This document shows, one piece after another, positions 46,890 through 56,846 of a stretch of DNA of 64,000 bases. The position numbers and the translations under genes are program-made. Below the pieces are notes generated by a model. The model was not told the DNA's origin, ran no database searches, and was given only the letters and a program-made list of their open reading frames with translations. How positions within the stretch are numbered: position 1 is the first letter of the stretch; each line of letters begins with the position of its first letter. This DNA comes from Candidatus Zixiibacteriota bacterium (GTDB lineage Bacteria > Zixibacteria > MSB-5A5 > GN15 > JACZUZ01), in assembly GCA_024280835.1 (NCBI GenBank), contig JAJRPJ010000011.1:62001-126000 (forward strand). Reading direction: 5' to 3'.

Positions 46890-47291
46890 TTGCAAAGTAA
46901 TTACGACAAAAATAAAATGATTCTTATAGTCGACGACGAGGAAATCATGCGGGACTTCCTCGTCGAAGTCCTTGAGAACTATTCTGTAACTGCTGTTGCC
47001 GATGGCTCAGAAGCAATCGAAAAAATGGAGTCACAGAAATTCGACTTAGTTATCACTGACCTAAAAATGCCAGTAGTTTCTGGAGAAGAAGTTGTCCGAA
47101 AGGCCATCGAACTAGATCCAACCTACAAAGTCATTGTCATCTCAGGTTACTCAACACTCTTTACAGTCTCTCAATCAATCGAAAATGGAGCCTGCGCTTT
47201 TCTGTCAAAACCATTCTCAATCGACCAACTGCGCTCCGAGGTAACGAAATCTCTCGAAACAGGAGGCTCTCATAATCAACCCGCATCCTAA
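46890..47291 (+). CDS. Stand-alone response-regulator receiver
   Basis: 133 residues, TTG at 46890 (an ATG at 46917 is possible). It is a single CheY-like domain with acidic pocket DDEE, phospho-acceptor D57 in VITDLKMP, conserved S in VISGYS and lysine in LSKPFS. There is no output domain. It lies 160 bases after the sensor kinase and probably serves as a phosphate relay or diffusible target. Confidence 0.9.
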   Translation: MQSNYDKNKMILIVDDEEIMRDFLVEVLENYSVTAVADGSEAIEKMESQKFDLVITDLKMPVVSGEEVVRKAIELDPTYKVIVISGYSTLFTVSQSIENGACAFLSKPFSIDQLRSEVTKSLETGGSHNQPAS

Positions 47292-47306
47292 TGAGTGAGA
47301 ATATCT

Positions 47307-47702
47307 ATGCAAAACAATAAATCAAATACAGCAATAGTGATTGATGACACTGAAGTGATTCGTTCACTACTTAGTGAAGCTCTCAGTGAACGTGGTTATG
47401 ATGTACAAACTGCGCCCAATGCAATTTCGGGTCTCGAGCTGGTAACACAGGTCCGTCCAGAACTTATTTTCTGCGATACATATATGCCAGACCTTGACGG
47501 ATTTGAAACTATCCGTCGCATTCGAAAACTAATGCCAGAGGCGATTGTGGTGATGACAAACTCATTGCCGAGTATCGACAGCGAAGCTTCGCCAAAGAAT
47601 CAACAATATGATTACTTGCTCAACAAACCTTTCGGACTTGATGAACTATGGAAAGTACTTGAAGACATTCGGATCCATCTTAAGGACAAGTCCCATAAAT
47701 AG
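47307..47702 (+). CDS. Second stand-alone response-regulator receiver
   Basis: About 131 residues from ATG 47307; a GTG at 47295 is in frame and equally possible. A receiver with VIDDTEV, phospho-acceptor D57 in FCDTYMPDLDG, threonine in MTNS and lysine in LNKPFG. No DNA-binding or other output domain. It lies just after the first receiver and 51 bases before a receiver-kinase protein, so a multi-step relay is likely. Confidence 0.88.
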   Translation: MQNNKSNTAIVIDDTEVIRSLLSEALSERGYDVQTAPNAISGLELVTQVRPELIFCDTYMPDLDGFETIRRIRKLMPEAIVVMTNSLPSIDSEASPKNQQYDYLLNKPFGLDELWKVLEDIRIHLKDKSHK

Positions 47703-47753
47703 TCAGAATTTGCCAGACTTTTAGGTCACAAATATTGGACAAATAGTAATATC

Positions 47754-49469
47754 ATGAATAAAGCCCCGCACATACTAGTTACCGACGATGAAGAAATCAT
47801 CGTATCGCTGGTGCAGGATTGCCTGGAAGACGATGGTTTTATAGTAGAAACCGCCGACTGTGGGGCTGCAGCCGAAAAACTTCTGCAAGCACAATCATTT
47901 GACCTGCTAATTACCGACATTCGGATGCCTGATTTTGATGGTATCGAACTCTTGCGCCGAGCGAAAGTTCTCCAGCCCAATATTGGCGCCATATTCATGA
48001 CTGGATATGCAAATATCGACTCAGCTAAAGAAGCCATTAAGGAAGGCGCCCTTGACTATGTCATGAAGCCTTTCGAAATCTCCGAGATTCGAGCCTCTGT
48101 CAAGAATGCGCTCCAGAAAAAGAAAGCCTCTGAAAAGAAAAGTTCTGTAGACGAACTAGATAAAATGGCCTCATTGACACGCTCATTGTACGCAGTCGAT
48201 GACTTACCCTCGCTGGTAAAAATGTCTCTCGGTTTCGCTCTAATTCAGTGTGACATCACCAGAGGCTCCGCAGTCTACTGGTCACCCGATGAAAATGCCT
48301 TAACTCTTCTCTCCACCGACAATGGCGATACAGTAGCCACCGAGTCAGAAAGCGTCGAATTTGAATCCAATCCTCTCAACAAATTGACGGAGAGAAGCCC
48401 AGAGGTCACACGTGACTTTTTCATCTGCTCCGCATCAGAACATCCACTCGTAATTCAAGAAAATAACAAAGCAATTGAACGGCTCCTGTCTCCTGAATGG
48501 CTAAATGAAGACGAACACCTTATCAATTTCTCACTACAACGCAACAATCGCATCCTAGGCTTCTTGATGCTACCAGTAACCGCAGAGCAAATTGACAAGT
48601 ACCAACAGCAATTCAAACTCATCAGCGTAACAGCACAACACACAGCCCTCTCAATTGAAAACCTGATATTACTTGAAGAAGCCAGACAATCATACGACGA
48701 ACTACAAACTCTTCAAGAGCAGACAATCAAGCTAGAAACTTTGGCCGCGCGCGGTGAAGTCGCCGCTGAGATAGGCCATGAGCTCAAAAACTTCCTCGGT
48801 GTGGTCTATGGAAATATCTCTTTGCTGGAACTACAATTACAAAAAGGCGCCAGTGAGATGTACCCCAAATATATGACCGCTATCACCACCAATCTAGAAA
48901 AAATGAAACGATTCACCACTGAACTGATGCGTGAAGCAAAACTAGGCGGTGACAAAGAAACTATAAAAGTTAACTCGCATCTCACTGAACTAGTCGGCTT
49001 CATGCGCCCGCAAAAACGATTCACAGGTGTCGAAATTGATCTGCTAATCCCCAGTGACGAAATCTTCTTTGAAACTGATCCATTACTGTTCCAGCAATTG
49101 ATGTACAACATCGTCAACAATGCCGCGGATGCTTGCAAAGACTCGTCGGAACCGAAAATATCGATTTCCCTAAACAAATGCCCTAAGGCCTGCAGATTCT
49201 CGGTCTCAGTCAAAGACAACGGCAGTGGCATCGACCCCGAGCTTCTCAAGAAAGCATTCAATACAAGATTCACAACCAAGAAGGACGGCCATGGCTTTGG
49301 GCTCTTGGTTTGCCGTAGAATAATTGACTCCCATAATGGCTCACTAGATGTCAAGTCAGAGTCAGGCAAGGGCACAACTATCATTATGACCTTCCCAATC
49401 TCACAGAAAGTACCCGACGAGTTCACAACCAGCGCTACGCAAAAGATCAAAATTACGCCTGCCATCTAG
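47754..49469 (+). CDS. Hybrid protein: receiver, GAF-like domain, histidine kinase
   Basis: 571 residues, apparently soluble with no transmembrane helix. N-terminal receiver (phospho-acceptor D55 in ITDIRMPDFDG), a GAF-like central domain (~150-305), a coiled coil, then HisKA-like EIGHELKNFLG (H342) and a HATPase domain with NNAADACKD, DNGSGI and GHGFGL. A receiver placed before its own kinase core suggests that phosphorylation from the upstream kinase tunes this second kinase. Its target is not in the window. It is the last signalling gene before a secreted dockerin-type protein. Confidence 0.9.
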   Translation: MNKAPHILVTDDEEIIVSLVQDCLEDDGFIVETADCGAAAEKLLQAQSFDLLITDIRMPDFDGIELLRRAKVLQPNIGAIFMTGYANIDSAKEAIKEGALDYVMKPFEISEIRASVKNALQKKKASEKKSSVDELDKMASLTRSLYAVDDLPSLVKMSLGFALIQCDITRGSAVYWSPDENALTLLSTDNGDTVATESESVEFESNPLNKLTERSPEVTRDFFICSASEHPLVIQENNKAIERLLSPEWLNEDEHLINFSLQRNNRILGFLMLPVTAEQIDKYQQQFKLISVTAQHTALSIENLILLEEARQSYDELQTLQEQTIKLETLAARGEVAAEIGHELKNFLGVVYGNISLLELQLQKGASEMYPKYMTAITTNLEKMKRFTTELMREAKLGGDKETIKVNSHLTELVGFMRPQKRFTGVEIDLLIPSDEIFFETDPLLFQQLMYNIVNNAADACKDSSEPKISISLNKCPKACRFSVSVKDNGSGIDPELLKKAFNTRFTTKKDGHGFGLLVCRRIIDSHNGSLDVKSESGKGTTIIMTFPISQKVPDEFTTSATQKIKITPAI

Positions 49470-49800
49470 CTCATTCACAATAACGCTATTTTCTGATATC
49501 CAAGGTATCTTTAATACCCCTCCAAATAACTCTTGACCAAAATACATTGGTAGTATATTTTGTCTTCGGTCGACATGCTGAATCTAGGAACTCACATGTC
49601 AGATGCGAACTCCGTACAAATTTTACATCCCTCTCGAACAACGGCTATTTAGCGGTTGGATATCTTGATATTCATCTGAATATACTTTTGTGCAGTAAAC
49701 ATCAATTGATCTAGATAAGAACTGACCTAAACAGAACCTGACCTAGAAAACAATGTCCAGTTAACGCAGTTGTCAAAGTAATAGGAAGAGACCAACCAAA
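49470..49800. other. Intergenic, leader of the dockerin/LVIVD protein gene
   Basis: About 330 bases with no gene. Close to its right end GAACTGACCTA and GAACCTGACCTA form an imperfect direct repeat that could be a regulatory site. A clear AGGAAGAG ribosome binding site is present at its end. Confidence 0.4.
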
Positions 49801-52074
49801 ATGAAAAGAACCGCTATCGTCGCTTCAGTTCTAGCCATGGTTTTTGTATATGCGCAAAGTTCTGAAAACGCTCAAGCAACAGATGACCCGGCGCAAATCG
49901 CTATTGTCCCTGAATTACTCAAGACTTTGGCCTCGGCTGAAAACATCCCTCCAGAGCTGGCCTCTCTCTTACTGCCTGAAAAAGCATTCAAGAAGAACTC
50001 GCAAGCTTCTCTCGCAGACGTCCCCCTCGAAGCTCTAGCCCAAACACCTTCGTTGAGCGTTGAATGGAGCGGAGCTACACAATGGCTGACTGGTATTAAC
50101 TGGGGCGGCTCAAACTACTTCGGAAGTTTTGACATCGGTTTGAACTTCTTTGGTAGTAACATTACACCTGACCAATATGTTAAAGTCGAACTCAGATTCA
50201 GCTCCATACCTGCCGAGCAAACTCTCTGTCAAACATTCGCCAGACCAGGCTATGCTCCAGTCGGTGTCGGAACTTTCCCTGGCTCAGCTTGGGATATGTC
50301 CGATCCTGCTAATCCTCGTAGGTTGAACATAGGGTTTGTCGAATGGACTGGCGGTAACCCTCCACCAAACCTTCAATGGGATCCCAATGGAACTGGAAGT
50401 CCAATCTTTGGCAATAGAGAATACCTCTTCGTTTTCAACTCGGACTATGACGGCACAGGCCTGACCTACAACACCACAAATATCTTCAATGACAATCCTG
50501 ATGTCCTCTATGCTTGGTGGCCGCTTGTGCCGTCGGGAAGTTCTTTCTTTGAAAACGAACCAGCTACACTAACTGTCACTCCCCATTACATCACCAACCT
50601 TTATGCTATCCCCAGCCCAACAGAGTTGCAGATAAACTGGAATCTGGCGTTGGACACTGCCGACCATTATCTCCTTTACACTGGAACATCTTCCCCAGCC
50701 AATACCCTGCTAGATAGCATAGACGGAAATATCACCTCCTTTACCCACACAAGTTTAGCGACAGGTGTCCCACGTTTCTATCGCGTCGAGGCTTATGGCG
50801 CAGAAACTGTAGTAGTCGGTTGTTGTGTCACAGCAGGTGACTATGACAACAGCGGCGCATTCAACATCGCCGATGTCACTTCCGGCATAGCCAGAATCTT
50901 CGGTAGTGGACCTGCTCCAGTGTGTGATGCTGAAGCCGACGGCAATAGTGATGGATCTTTCAATATCAGCGATGTAACATTCGGTATTGCTCGCATCTTC
51001 TCAGGCGGCCCTCCTCCTCAATGCCCAGGACCAATGGGAACTCCAGCGCCACTGCTAACCACCAGCGTAGAAATTTCAGCCACCCCACAAAGCGTCAGCC
51101 TAAACGTTGAGCTCCTCGGCGCTTGGAATGGCCGCAGTAACTATGGCGACTGTTGGGGATATATTGAATCTGGAACCAACAAAGAATACGCTCTCATGTG
51201 CGCTCGCAATGAAGGCGTCAGTATTATCGACATTGATGTCACACCACCAGTCGAAGTCGGATTCATTCCCTCGATATCGCCTGGAACGGATGCCAAAGAT
51301 GTGAAAATCTACCAAAACTTCGCTATTGTCATTAAGGAAAGCGAGCCAGTGCAAATAGTAGACATCTCCGATGTCACTAATCCTGTTCAAGTCAGCACAA
51401 TTCAACCCAACGGCGGTTCCGGAGCTCATAACTGCATAGTCGACGGTGACTTTCTCTATATCGTTGGCAACCACAGTGTCGGTGGCTTAGAAGTCTTCGA
51501 TATTTCGACACCATCAGCTCCTGTTCGAATTGGAACTGGCTTTGAGCCTTTCTACTATCATGATCTCGATGTGCGCAATGACACGATGTATGCCGCAGGT
51601 ATCAACGGCAATGGTATCGACATCCTTGATGTCAGTAACAAGGCCGCAATTTCTCGCCTAGGCTTATTCAATTACACAGGCTCAGGCGCGCACAATGCCG
51701 AACTGCTAGGTGCGACTGACTATGTCGCCATAGGTGATGAAATCGGCTCATCGGGTAATCACCTGCGCATCTTTGATGTCGCCGACATTACCAATGTCAC
51801 CAAAGTCTTTGATCTGGATGTCAACCCAGCGGCGGTCGTGCATAACTGCTACGAAAAAGACGGCTTCCTCTATATCGCCTACTATACCGAAGGCCTACGC
51901 ATCTGGGATGTCGCCGACCCAACCGCGCCATTTGAAGTCGGATTCTACGACTCTGAACCGTCAGGAGCTGTGGGCTTCAACGGCGCTTGGAATGTCTTTC
52001 CGTATTTCCCGTCCGGTAAAATCATTATCTCTGATTTTAGCACAGGACTCTATGTGGTTCAAAGAACCCCATAA
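49801..52074 (+). CDS. Secreted protein with dockerin-like and LVIVD beta-propeller domains
   Basis: 757 residues with a signal peptide (IVASVLAMVFVYAQSSENAQA). Residues ~270-340 look FN3-like. Residues ~345-400 hold two dockerin-type calcium helices (DYDNSGAFNIADVTSG and DGNSDGSFNISDVTFG) with a preceding CC pair. Residues ~430-755 are LVIVD repeats (DISDVTNPVQVSTI, DVADITNVTKVFD, WDVADPTAPFEVG), a propeller of the choice-of-anchor B type. Dockerins bind cohesins in cellulosomes, but in these bacteria their partner is unclear. The strong terminator at 52102 ends it. It follows the two-component cluster, which might control it (inference). Confidence 0.85.
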   Translation: MKRTAIVASVLAMVFVYAQSSENAQATDDPAQIAIVPELLKTLASAENIPPELASLLLPEKAFKKNSQASLADVPLEALAQTPSLSVEWSGATQWLTGINWGGSNYFGSFDIGLNFFGSNITPDQYVKVELRFSSIPAEQTLCQTFARPGYAPVGVGTFPGSAWDMSDPANPRRLNIGFVEWTGGNPPPNLQWDPNGTGSPIFGNREYLFVFNSDYDGTGLTYNTTNIFNDNPDVLYAWWPLVPSGSSFFENEPATLTVTPHYITNLYAIPSPTELQINWNLALDTADHYLLYTGTSSPANTLLDSIDGNITSFTHTSLATGVPRFYRVEAYGAETVVVGCCVTAGDYDNSGAFNIADVTSGIARIFGSGPAPVCDAEADGNSDGSFNISDVTFGIARIFSGGPPPQCPGPMGTPAPLLTTSVEISATPQSVSLNVELLGAWNGRSNYGDCWGYIESGTNKEYALMCARNEGVSIIDIDVTPPVEVGFIPSISPGTDAKDVKIYQNFAIVIKESEPVQIVDISDVTNPVQVSTIQPNGGSGAHNCIVDGDFLYIVGNHSVGGLEVFDISTPSAPVRIGTGFEPFYYHDLDVRNDTMYAAGINGNGIDILDVSNKAAISRLGLFNYTGSGAHNAELLGATDYVAIGDEIGSSGNHLRIFDVADITNVTKVFDLDVNPAAVVHNCYEKDGFLYIAYYTEGLRIWDVADPTAPFEVGFYDSEPSGAVGFNGAWNVFPYFPSGKIIISDFSTGLYVVQRTP

Positions 52075-52101
52075 TCTCCAATTCGTCTTTTGAGACTATA
52101 A

Positions 52102-52136
52102 ACGGGTCACAGAAATTCTCTGTGACCCGTTTTTTG
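52102..52136 (+). terminator. Intrinsic terminator
   Basis: ACGGGTCACAGA and TCTGTGACCCGT form a perfect 12-bp stem with a 5-nt loop (AATTC), followed by six Ts. It lies ~28 bases after the stop of the LVIVD protein gene. Confidence 0.95.
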
Positions 52137-52252
52137 GTCCGCCAATAATACAATCAACATATCAAATTGGGAGATTTGGAAAAATCGGCTATATTAAATA
52201 TCTAACCAGTGCGGATAATAAGTCTGCGCTTCACTTAAGTAGGAAAACACTT

Positions 52253-55200
52253 ATGCAATCATTGGGACATCTACCATTCACAGGTCGCGATGAGGAGCTT
52301 GCGCTCCTGCATGATATCTATATCCACACCCTCCACAACGAGCGCCAAACAGTATTAATCGAAGGCGAAGCGGGAGTTGGCAAGTCGACCTTGGTCAACC
52401 GCTTCCTCGACGAACTCGGCTCCGAAGGAGCCATGATTCTAAAAACCTATGGCGCACCATCCTTCGCAGGTTTTCGCACAGTCTTTGGCGGACTCTTGCG
52501 CTCTTTCCTCTCATCGGCGACACCGCGGGATGTCAGCGCCTCGAATCTATTTGAACTAGGCACCGCAGGGGCGCTAGCTAGATTGGCTCCCGAAGTGCGA
52601 GATATGATTCCATTTGACATCTCGCCCACTCAGGAAGAACCACCCAACCCCACCCATGAGATGGAGCAAACACTAGATGGACTCCGCTTGTTCATTCTGC
52701 GTTTGGCAACTCGTAAACCACTGGTAATCCTCTTTGAGGACGCCCACTGGTTCGACTCACGAACATGGGAAGCCATCAATTCTCTCGGACGAACTCTGGG
52801 ACCATATCCAATTCTGTTTGTCATCACACTTCGATCCTCAGAACTCGACGATGAATGCGAAAGAATCTACCGCTCCCTCTGGCGCAACAAACCGACCGAA
52901 CGTGTTCTCCTCTCACGATTCGAAAGCGCTAACTCTCGCCGAATTATTGAACGACTTTTCGGTGTCACTATCGCTGATAATATTGCTCTCGAAGTGCACG
53001 ACTCAACTGGCGGCAATCCGCTCTTCATTCATGAAACACTCAACACTCTAGTCGAACGCGGACTAGTTCAGTTTAACCGCGAAACAAATACTTGGAAACA
53101 AACAGTAGAACTACAAGGCAAACTACCCTCACCAGAAGCCGCCACCTACATATTCCAAGAGAGAATAGCAGGCTTCAAAGACAGCGAAGTTGATCTCTTT
53201 CGACTGGCCGCTTTGCTTGGGCTTCAATTCAGAGCCGAATGGCTCAAAGAACTCTCAGGACTTTCCGAAGACGGATTCATCCAATTTCTCAACCGCTCAC
53301 TAAAAGCCAATCTACTTGTCTCAGATTTCCAAGGCGGACTCAGCTTCTACCATCAACTGATACAACAAAACTTACTCGACACAATCCCAGCCCAAAGACG
53401 CACAGCCCTGCGCTTAACTCTATATGAGTATTTCATCAAACGCACAAAAACCCATCCCACCGAGGGTCCCTTCCATCAGTTCTTGGCCATGCAAGAATAC
53501 GAGCCATCATTCGCGGAGCGCTATGGAGTCGATATTGTCGAACACAATTTACATGCAGCCATCAATACCTTCTCCTCATTTTCGACCTCATTGTCCATCC
53601 GCTACTTAGAAACAGCGCGAGAGGCTCTGAGTCGATTAAATCCCAACGAGCAAGAGGACTCCAAACAATTACTCTACAAGGTCTATTTCGAACTAGGACG
53701 CACTGCCCTAGAATCAGGTCGCGCCAGAAAGGCCGTCATCTATTTTCGCTGCATTTCAATGTTCCTACTAGGACATGTCACTCTCGACCTAGCAGAACAA
53801 ATCCGCCTCCTGCGCAGTTTGGCCGAAGCGCATTTCAAAACCGCGAACTACCAGCGCATCGCTAACTATGTCAACCGTGCAGTGGCGTTAGCAACTGGTG
53901 TCGACACCTCGCTGGTCATCAAAGAACTAGTGCAAATTCAATTTATCTCAGGACTCTCCCAATACAACCAAGGCCAATACGAAAGCGCAACTCGCGAAAC
54001 CGAACGTGGCCTAGCTATGCTCGCCGAACGCGAAATCCGTGACCCACAACTAGAGCTAGCTGGCCTCCGCACCAAAGGCATTATCCTCAACCGTATCGGC
54101 AGACACACTGAAGCTGAAAAAGAGTTCCTCAAATCTCTCAGCATGGCCGAAAAACTCAATGACAAACGTGAAATCGGACGCGCGCATTATTACCTAGGCG
54201 TAGTCCGTCAATACATTGGTCAATTCAATCTAGCAATGTCCTGCTACCAACGCTCAATCGCCATTTGCCGCGAAGTCGACGACCTCGACACTCTCTCAAA
54301 AATTTATAATAACCTCGGCGTACACTATAGCGAATCTGGCGACCCCAGCGAAGCCGAACGCAATTTCCGCAGAGCGCTCGAAGTCCAAATCCAAATCGGC
54401 GCGGTTTACACAGCGCTAACCTCACGTATCAACCTCGCTGGCTCAATTCATTCATCAGGACACACCGAGGAAGCGCTCGCCGAAACGAAGAAAGTGTTCG
54501 AAGAGTGCATCCGCATTAATGCTGTCAATCTCATTCCTGCGATTTTTGATTCCGAAGTAGAAATCGCTCTCGATGCTGGCAAACTTGACCATGCCAGCGA
54601 AACTCTGGATAAAATGCGCACTTGGCTTGAAACCGCTGAATCAAATTTTGGTCTCGACCAATTGAAAAAACTCTCAGGACGTTTAGCTATTCTTCGCGGA
54701 GAGTTCAAAAGCGGCTGGAAAGAGCTACAAGAAACCGTCAAAATCTATGTCGAAAAGGGTGAATCCTTCCGCGCAGCGCAAGCTATGGCCGAAGGCGCAA
54801 TCCTAATCTGTGAAACCAAGAAAAGCGGCGCCAAAATCCCAGAATCAATTCTGAAAACCGTCGAAATCCACATCAAAGAAGCGCTTAGTATCTATGACGA
54901 ACTCAATTTCAACAAACGCATCGAACAACTTCAGAAAAAAATCCTCGCCGCCGACAGCCCCACTGGCAGGTTCGGCAAACTGGTCTCAAAAGCAACAACC
55001 ACAAAACCAACTGAACCGGAAACCCATAATCGTCATCGCGCTCTTGTCCGTTGTTTCGGCCGACTAAAAGTCACTTGCCCAGGACGTCATGACGAAATCG
55101 ATGAGAAAGCCTGGCCGTCAAAAAAGGCTCGCGTCCTCCTCGCTTACCTCAGTGTCGGAACAACGCCTGGCCGCGCTCTCTCACGTGATAAAATTTGTGA

Positions 55201-55864
55201 CGCACTCTGGGGACATCTTGGACCTGACACTATCATGTCCTCATTCCATGTAACACTCTCAAACCTGCGAAAAACACTGTCGACGGAATCCACCAAGGAA
55301 TACAAGAACAGCGAAATCATCATCCATCAGGACGGCAACTACAACCTCGGGTGGGGCGACAATTACTGGTGTGACATTCAAGAATTCGACGCCCTCTACC
55401 AAAGTGGCAAACGCTATCTCAGCGAAAACAAAGTCCATCTCACAGCCCGTGACTTTGAAAAAGCCCGCGTGCTCTACCAAGGCCCACTACTTGAAGATAT
55501 GTACGACAGTTGGCTCGAAGGACCACGCGATAATTATCGTCGCAAGAATATCGAAATCTCTCAGCGCCTCGCCGAAATCTATTTCGACAAAACCGAATAC
55601 GACCGCACACTGGCCCTCTCCCAAGAAGTCCTACTCGTTGACCCAACCGAAGAACAAGCCCATCGCCTCCTGATGCTGACTCTCTTCACAATTGGCCGCA
55701 AAGCCGCCGCGGTCAATCAATACAACGCTTGCGTAAAATCCCTCCAACAACGTCTCGAAATCGAGCCAGATCAAAAAACCGTAGACCTCGCGAAATTGAT
55801 TAAATCATCCTCCGCTAAGCTCAACGAGCTCTCACCCACCAAAGCCAAAACACTATTTGTGTAG
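52253..55864 (+). CDS. Giant regulator: ATPase, TPR array, C-terminal DNA-binding/BTAD domain
   Basis: 1203 residues with a good AGGA site. The N-terminus is an AAA/STAND-type ATPase with Walker A EGEAGVGKST and Walker B-like VILFEDAHW. Residues ~430-890 are a long TPR array (IGRAHYYLGVVRQYIGQFN and similar). Residues ~925-1190 contain an OmpR-like winged helix (SRDKICDALWG... SNLRKTL) followed by a bacterial transcriptional activator domain (EFDALYQSGKRYL... YDSWLEGPRDNYRRKN). In SARP/AfsR proteins the winged helix and BTAD are N-terminal, so here the order is reversed. It is predicted to be an ATP-dependent transcription regulator. Preceded by a terminator, so it has its own promoter. Confidence 0.9.
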   Translation: MQSLGHLPFTGRDEELALLHDIYIHTLHNERQTVLIEGEAGVGKSTLVNRFLDELGSEGAMILKTYGAPSFAGFRTVFGGLLRSFLSSATPRDVSASNLFELGTAGALARLAPEVRDMIPFDISPTQEEPPNPTHEMEQTLDGLRLFILRLATRKPLVILFEDAHWFDSRTWEAINSLGRTLGPYPILFVITLRSSELDDECERIYRSLWRNKPTERVLLSRFESANSRRIIERLFGVTIADNIALEVHDSTGGNPLFIHETLNTLVERGLVQFNRETNTWKQTVELQGKLPSPEAATYIFQERIAGFKDSEVDLFRLAALLGLQFRAEWLKELSGLSEDGFIQFLNRSLKANLLVSDFQGGLSFYHQLIQQNLLDTIPAQRRTALRLTLYEYFIKRTKTHPTEGPFHQFLAMQEYEPSFAERYGVDIVEHNLHAAINTFSSFSTSLSIRYLETAREALSRLNPNEQEDSKQLLYKVYFELGRTALESGRARKAVIYFRCISMFLLGHVTLDLAEQIRLLRSLAEAHFKTANYQRIANYVNRAVALATGVDTSLVIKELVQIQFISGLSQYNQGQYESATRETERGLAMLAEREIRDPQLELAGLRTKGIILNRIGRHTEAEKEFLKSLSMAEKLNDKREIGRAHYYLGVVRQYIGQFNLAMSCYQRSIAICREVDDLDTLSKIYNNLGVHYSESGDPSEAERNFRRALEVQIQIGAVYTALTSRINLAGSIHSSGHTEEALAETKKVFEECIRINAVNLIPAIFDSEVEIALDAGKLDHASETLDKMRTWLETAESNFGLDQLKKLSGRLAILRGEFKSGWKELQETVKIYVEKGESFRAAQAMAEGAILICETKKSGAKIPESILKTVEIHIKEALSIYDELNFNKRIEQLQKKILAADSPTGRFGKLVSKATTTKPTEPETHNRHRALVRCFGRLKVTCPGRHDEIDEKAWPSKKARVLLAYLSVGTTPGRALSRDKICDALWGHLGPDTIMSSFHVTLSNLRKTLSTESTKEYKNSEIIIHQDGNYNLGWGDNYWCDIQEFDALYQSGKRYLSENKVHLTARDFEKARVLYQGPLLEDMYDSWLEGPRDNYRRKNIEISQRLAEIYFDKTEYDRTLALSQEVLLVDPTEEQAHRLLMLTLFTIGRKAAAVNQYNACVKSLQQRLEIEPDQKTVDLAKLIKSSSAKLNELSPTKAKTLFV

Positions 55865-56233
55865 CTAATTCACCGCTGATTCTTCGACGCTATTGCCCCC
55901 AATTTGGGTCCGAAAGCGCCACTTTTTACCCTTCTCTCTCCAGTATTTTCCATCTTTCACCAAATTCCCCCCAAATTCTCACTTTTTCAGCAAAATATCC
56001 TTTTTTTCTCAACCAACATTCCAATAGCCACAAACGCCGATACAGTATTAAGTTATGCCAAATAGCAGGTGTCGCAAATTCTCAAATAACCAATAACATC
56101 AACTTTTCTGAATTTTTCAGCGGATTTTAAGTCCCCTTTAACTGGCCTTTAAGTCCTCTGAATATCTTGGGGTCAGTTGCGAGGATAGAACCCAAAACAA
56201 AACTAATCCTCGAACCCAGAAACGGAATAGAAA
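55865..56233. other. Intergenic, pyrimidine-rich, no gene seen
   Basis: About 370 bases after the large regulator gene. The plus strand is rich in C and T (for example CAAATTCCCCCCAAATTCTC), with several TTTTT runs, but I find no perfect hairpin. No coding frame. Confidence 0.4.
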
Positions 56234-56791
56234 ATGAGCATCTTCGATAAGACATTTCTAACAAATAGAGACAGAACAAATAAAGACAGAATCGCCGCCA
56301 ATGCGCTAACAGCATTGACTCATAGAGGCGCCGATTCGACCTCCTTCAGCTTGAATTCAGTAGGGGCTGTGGCTTTGGACACAAAGTCAACGCTGCGGAA
56401 CGGAGACCCTAGTGGGGATTCCATCGCCACCGCTTCTTCTGAGTTTAGCGCTATCAACCAAGAAACAATCAACCGAGAAACCATCTCTGATCTTATCTCA
56501 GACGAATTCATCTCGGACAATTTGCTCGACGAATGTACAATTGACACCAATGACACCAATTCTCATAAAAGACCTGCGGGGGTATTGCGCCTGTTTGCTG
56601 AATGGACAATCGGCTTCGAACAAGCATTCCCGTGGCTACGTGGGTCATCTATTTGCGCCTTCCCCTCTTGGAGAGCGGAGGGGTTGGCGCGAATTATTTT
56701 TCCAGCGTCGCTATTGGTTGCCGCTGTTCTAAGCCACACTGAAAACTTGAGTAGACCTTGGGGCCTCCACTACAGGCCGCAGTTTCTATAG
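56234..56791 (+). CDS. Hypothetical protein, doubtful
   Basis: A 185-codon frame beginning at ATG 56234. The first ~115 residues are rich in S, T, N, D and E with low complexity. The rest includes a short hydrophobic segment (IIFPASLLVAAVLSH) and ends without family resemblance. A hairpin-forming repeat lies inside the 3' part, which is unusual for coding sequence. I recognise no homologue. It may be a fast-evolving accessory gene or non-coding DNA. Confidence 0.3.
   Translation: MSIFDKTFLTNRDRTNKDRIAANALTALTHRGADSTSFSLNSVGAVALDTKSTLRNGDPSGDSIATASSEFSAINQETINRETISDLISDEFISDNLLDECTIDTNDTNSHKRPAGVLRLFAEWTIGFEQAFPWLRGSSICAFPSWRAEGLARIIFPASLLVAAVLSHTENLSRPWGLHYRPQFL
56655..56690. repeat. Inverted repeat inside the doubtful ORF
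   Basis: GCGCCTTCCCCTC at 56655-56667 is mirrored by GAGGGGTTGGCGC at 56678-56690. The arms pair except for a TT/TT mismatch, and the spacer is 10 nt. No A or T run adjoins, so it is not a terminator. It may be a dispersed repeat unit. Confidence 0.6.
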
Positions 56792-56846
56792 TCTGATTGC
56801 CGTACTCGGGATGAAGTTTACTCCCCTAGTACTAGAAGTAAGTAAA

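Noticed and set aside
48806-49465. 219-codon minus-strand open frame antisense to the hybrid kinase
   Set aside because: It mirrors the highly conserved kinase ATPase domain in the opposite strand, has no family resemblance and no ribosome binding site. A shadow of real coding sequence.
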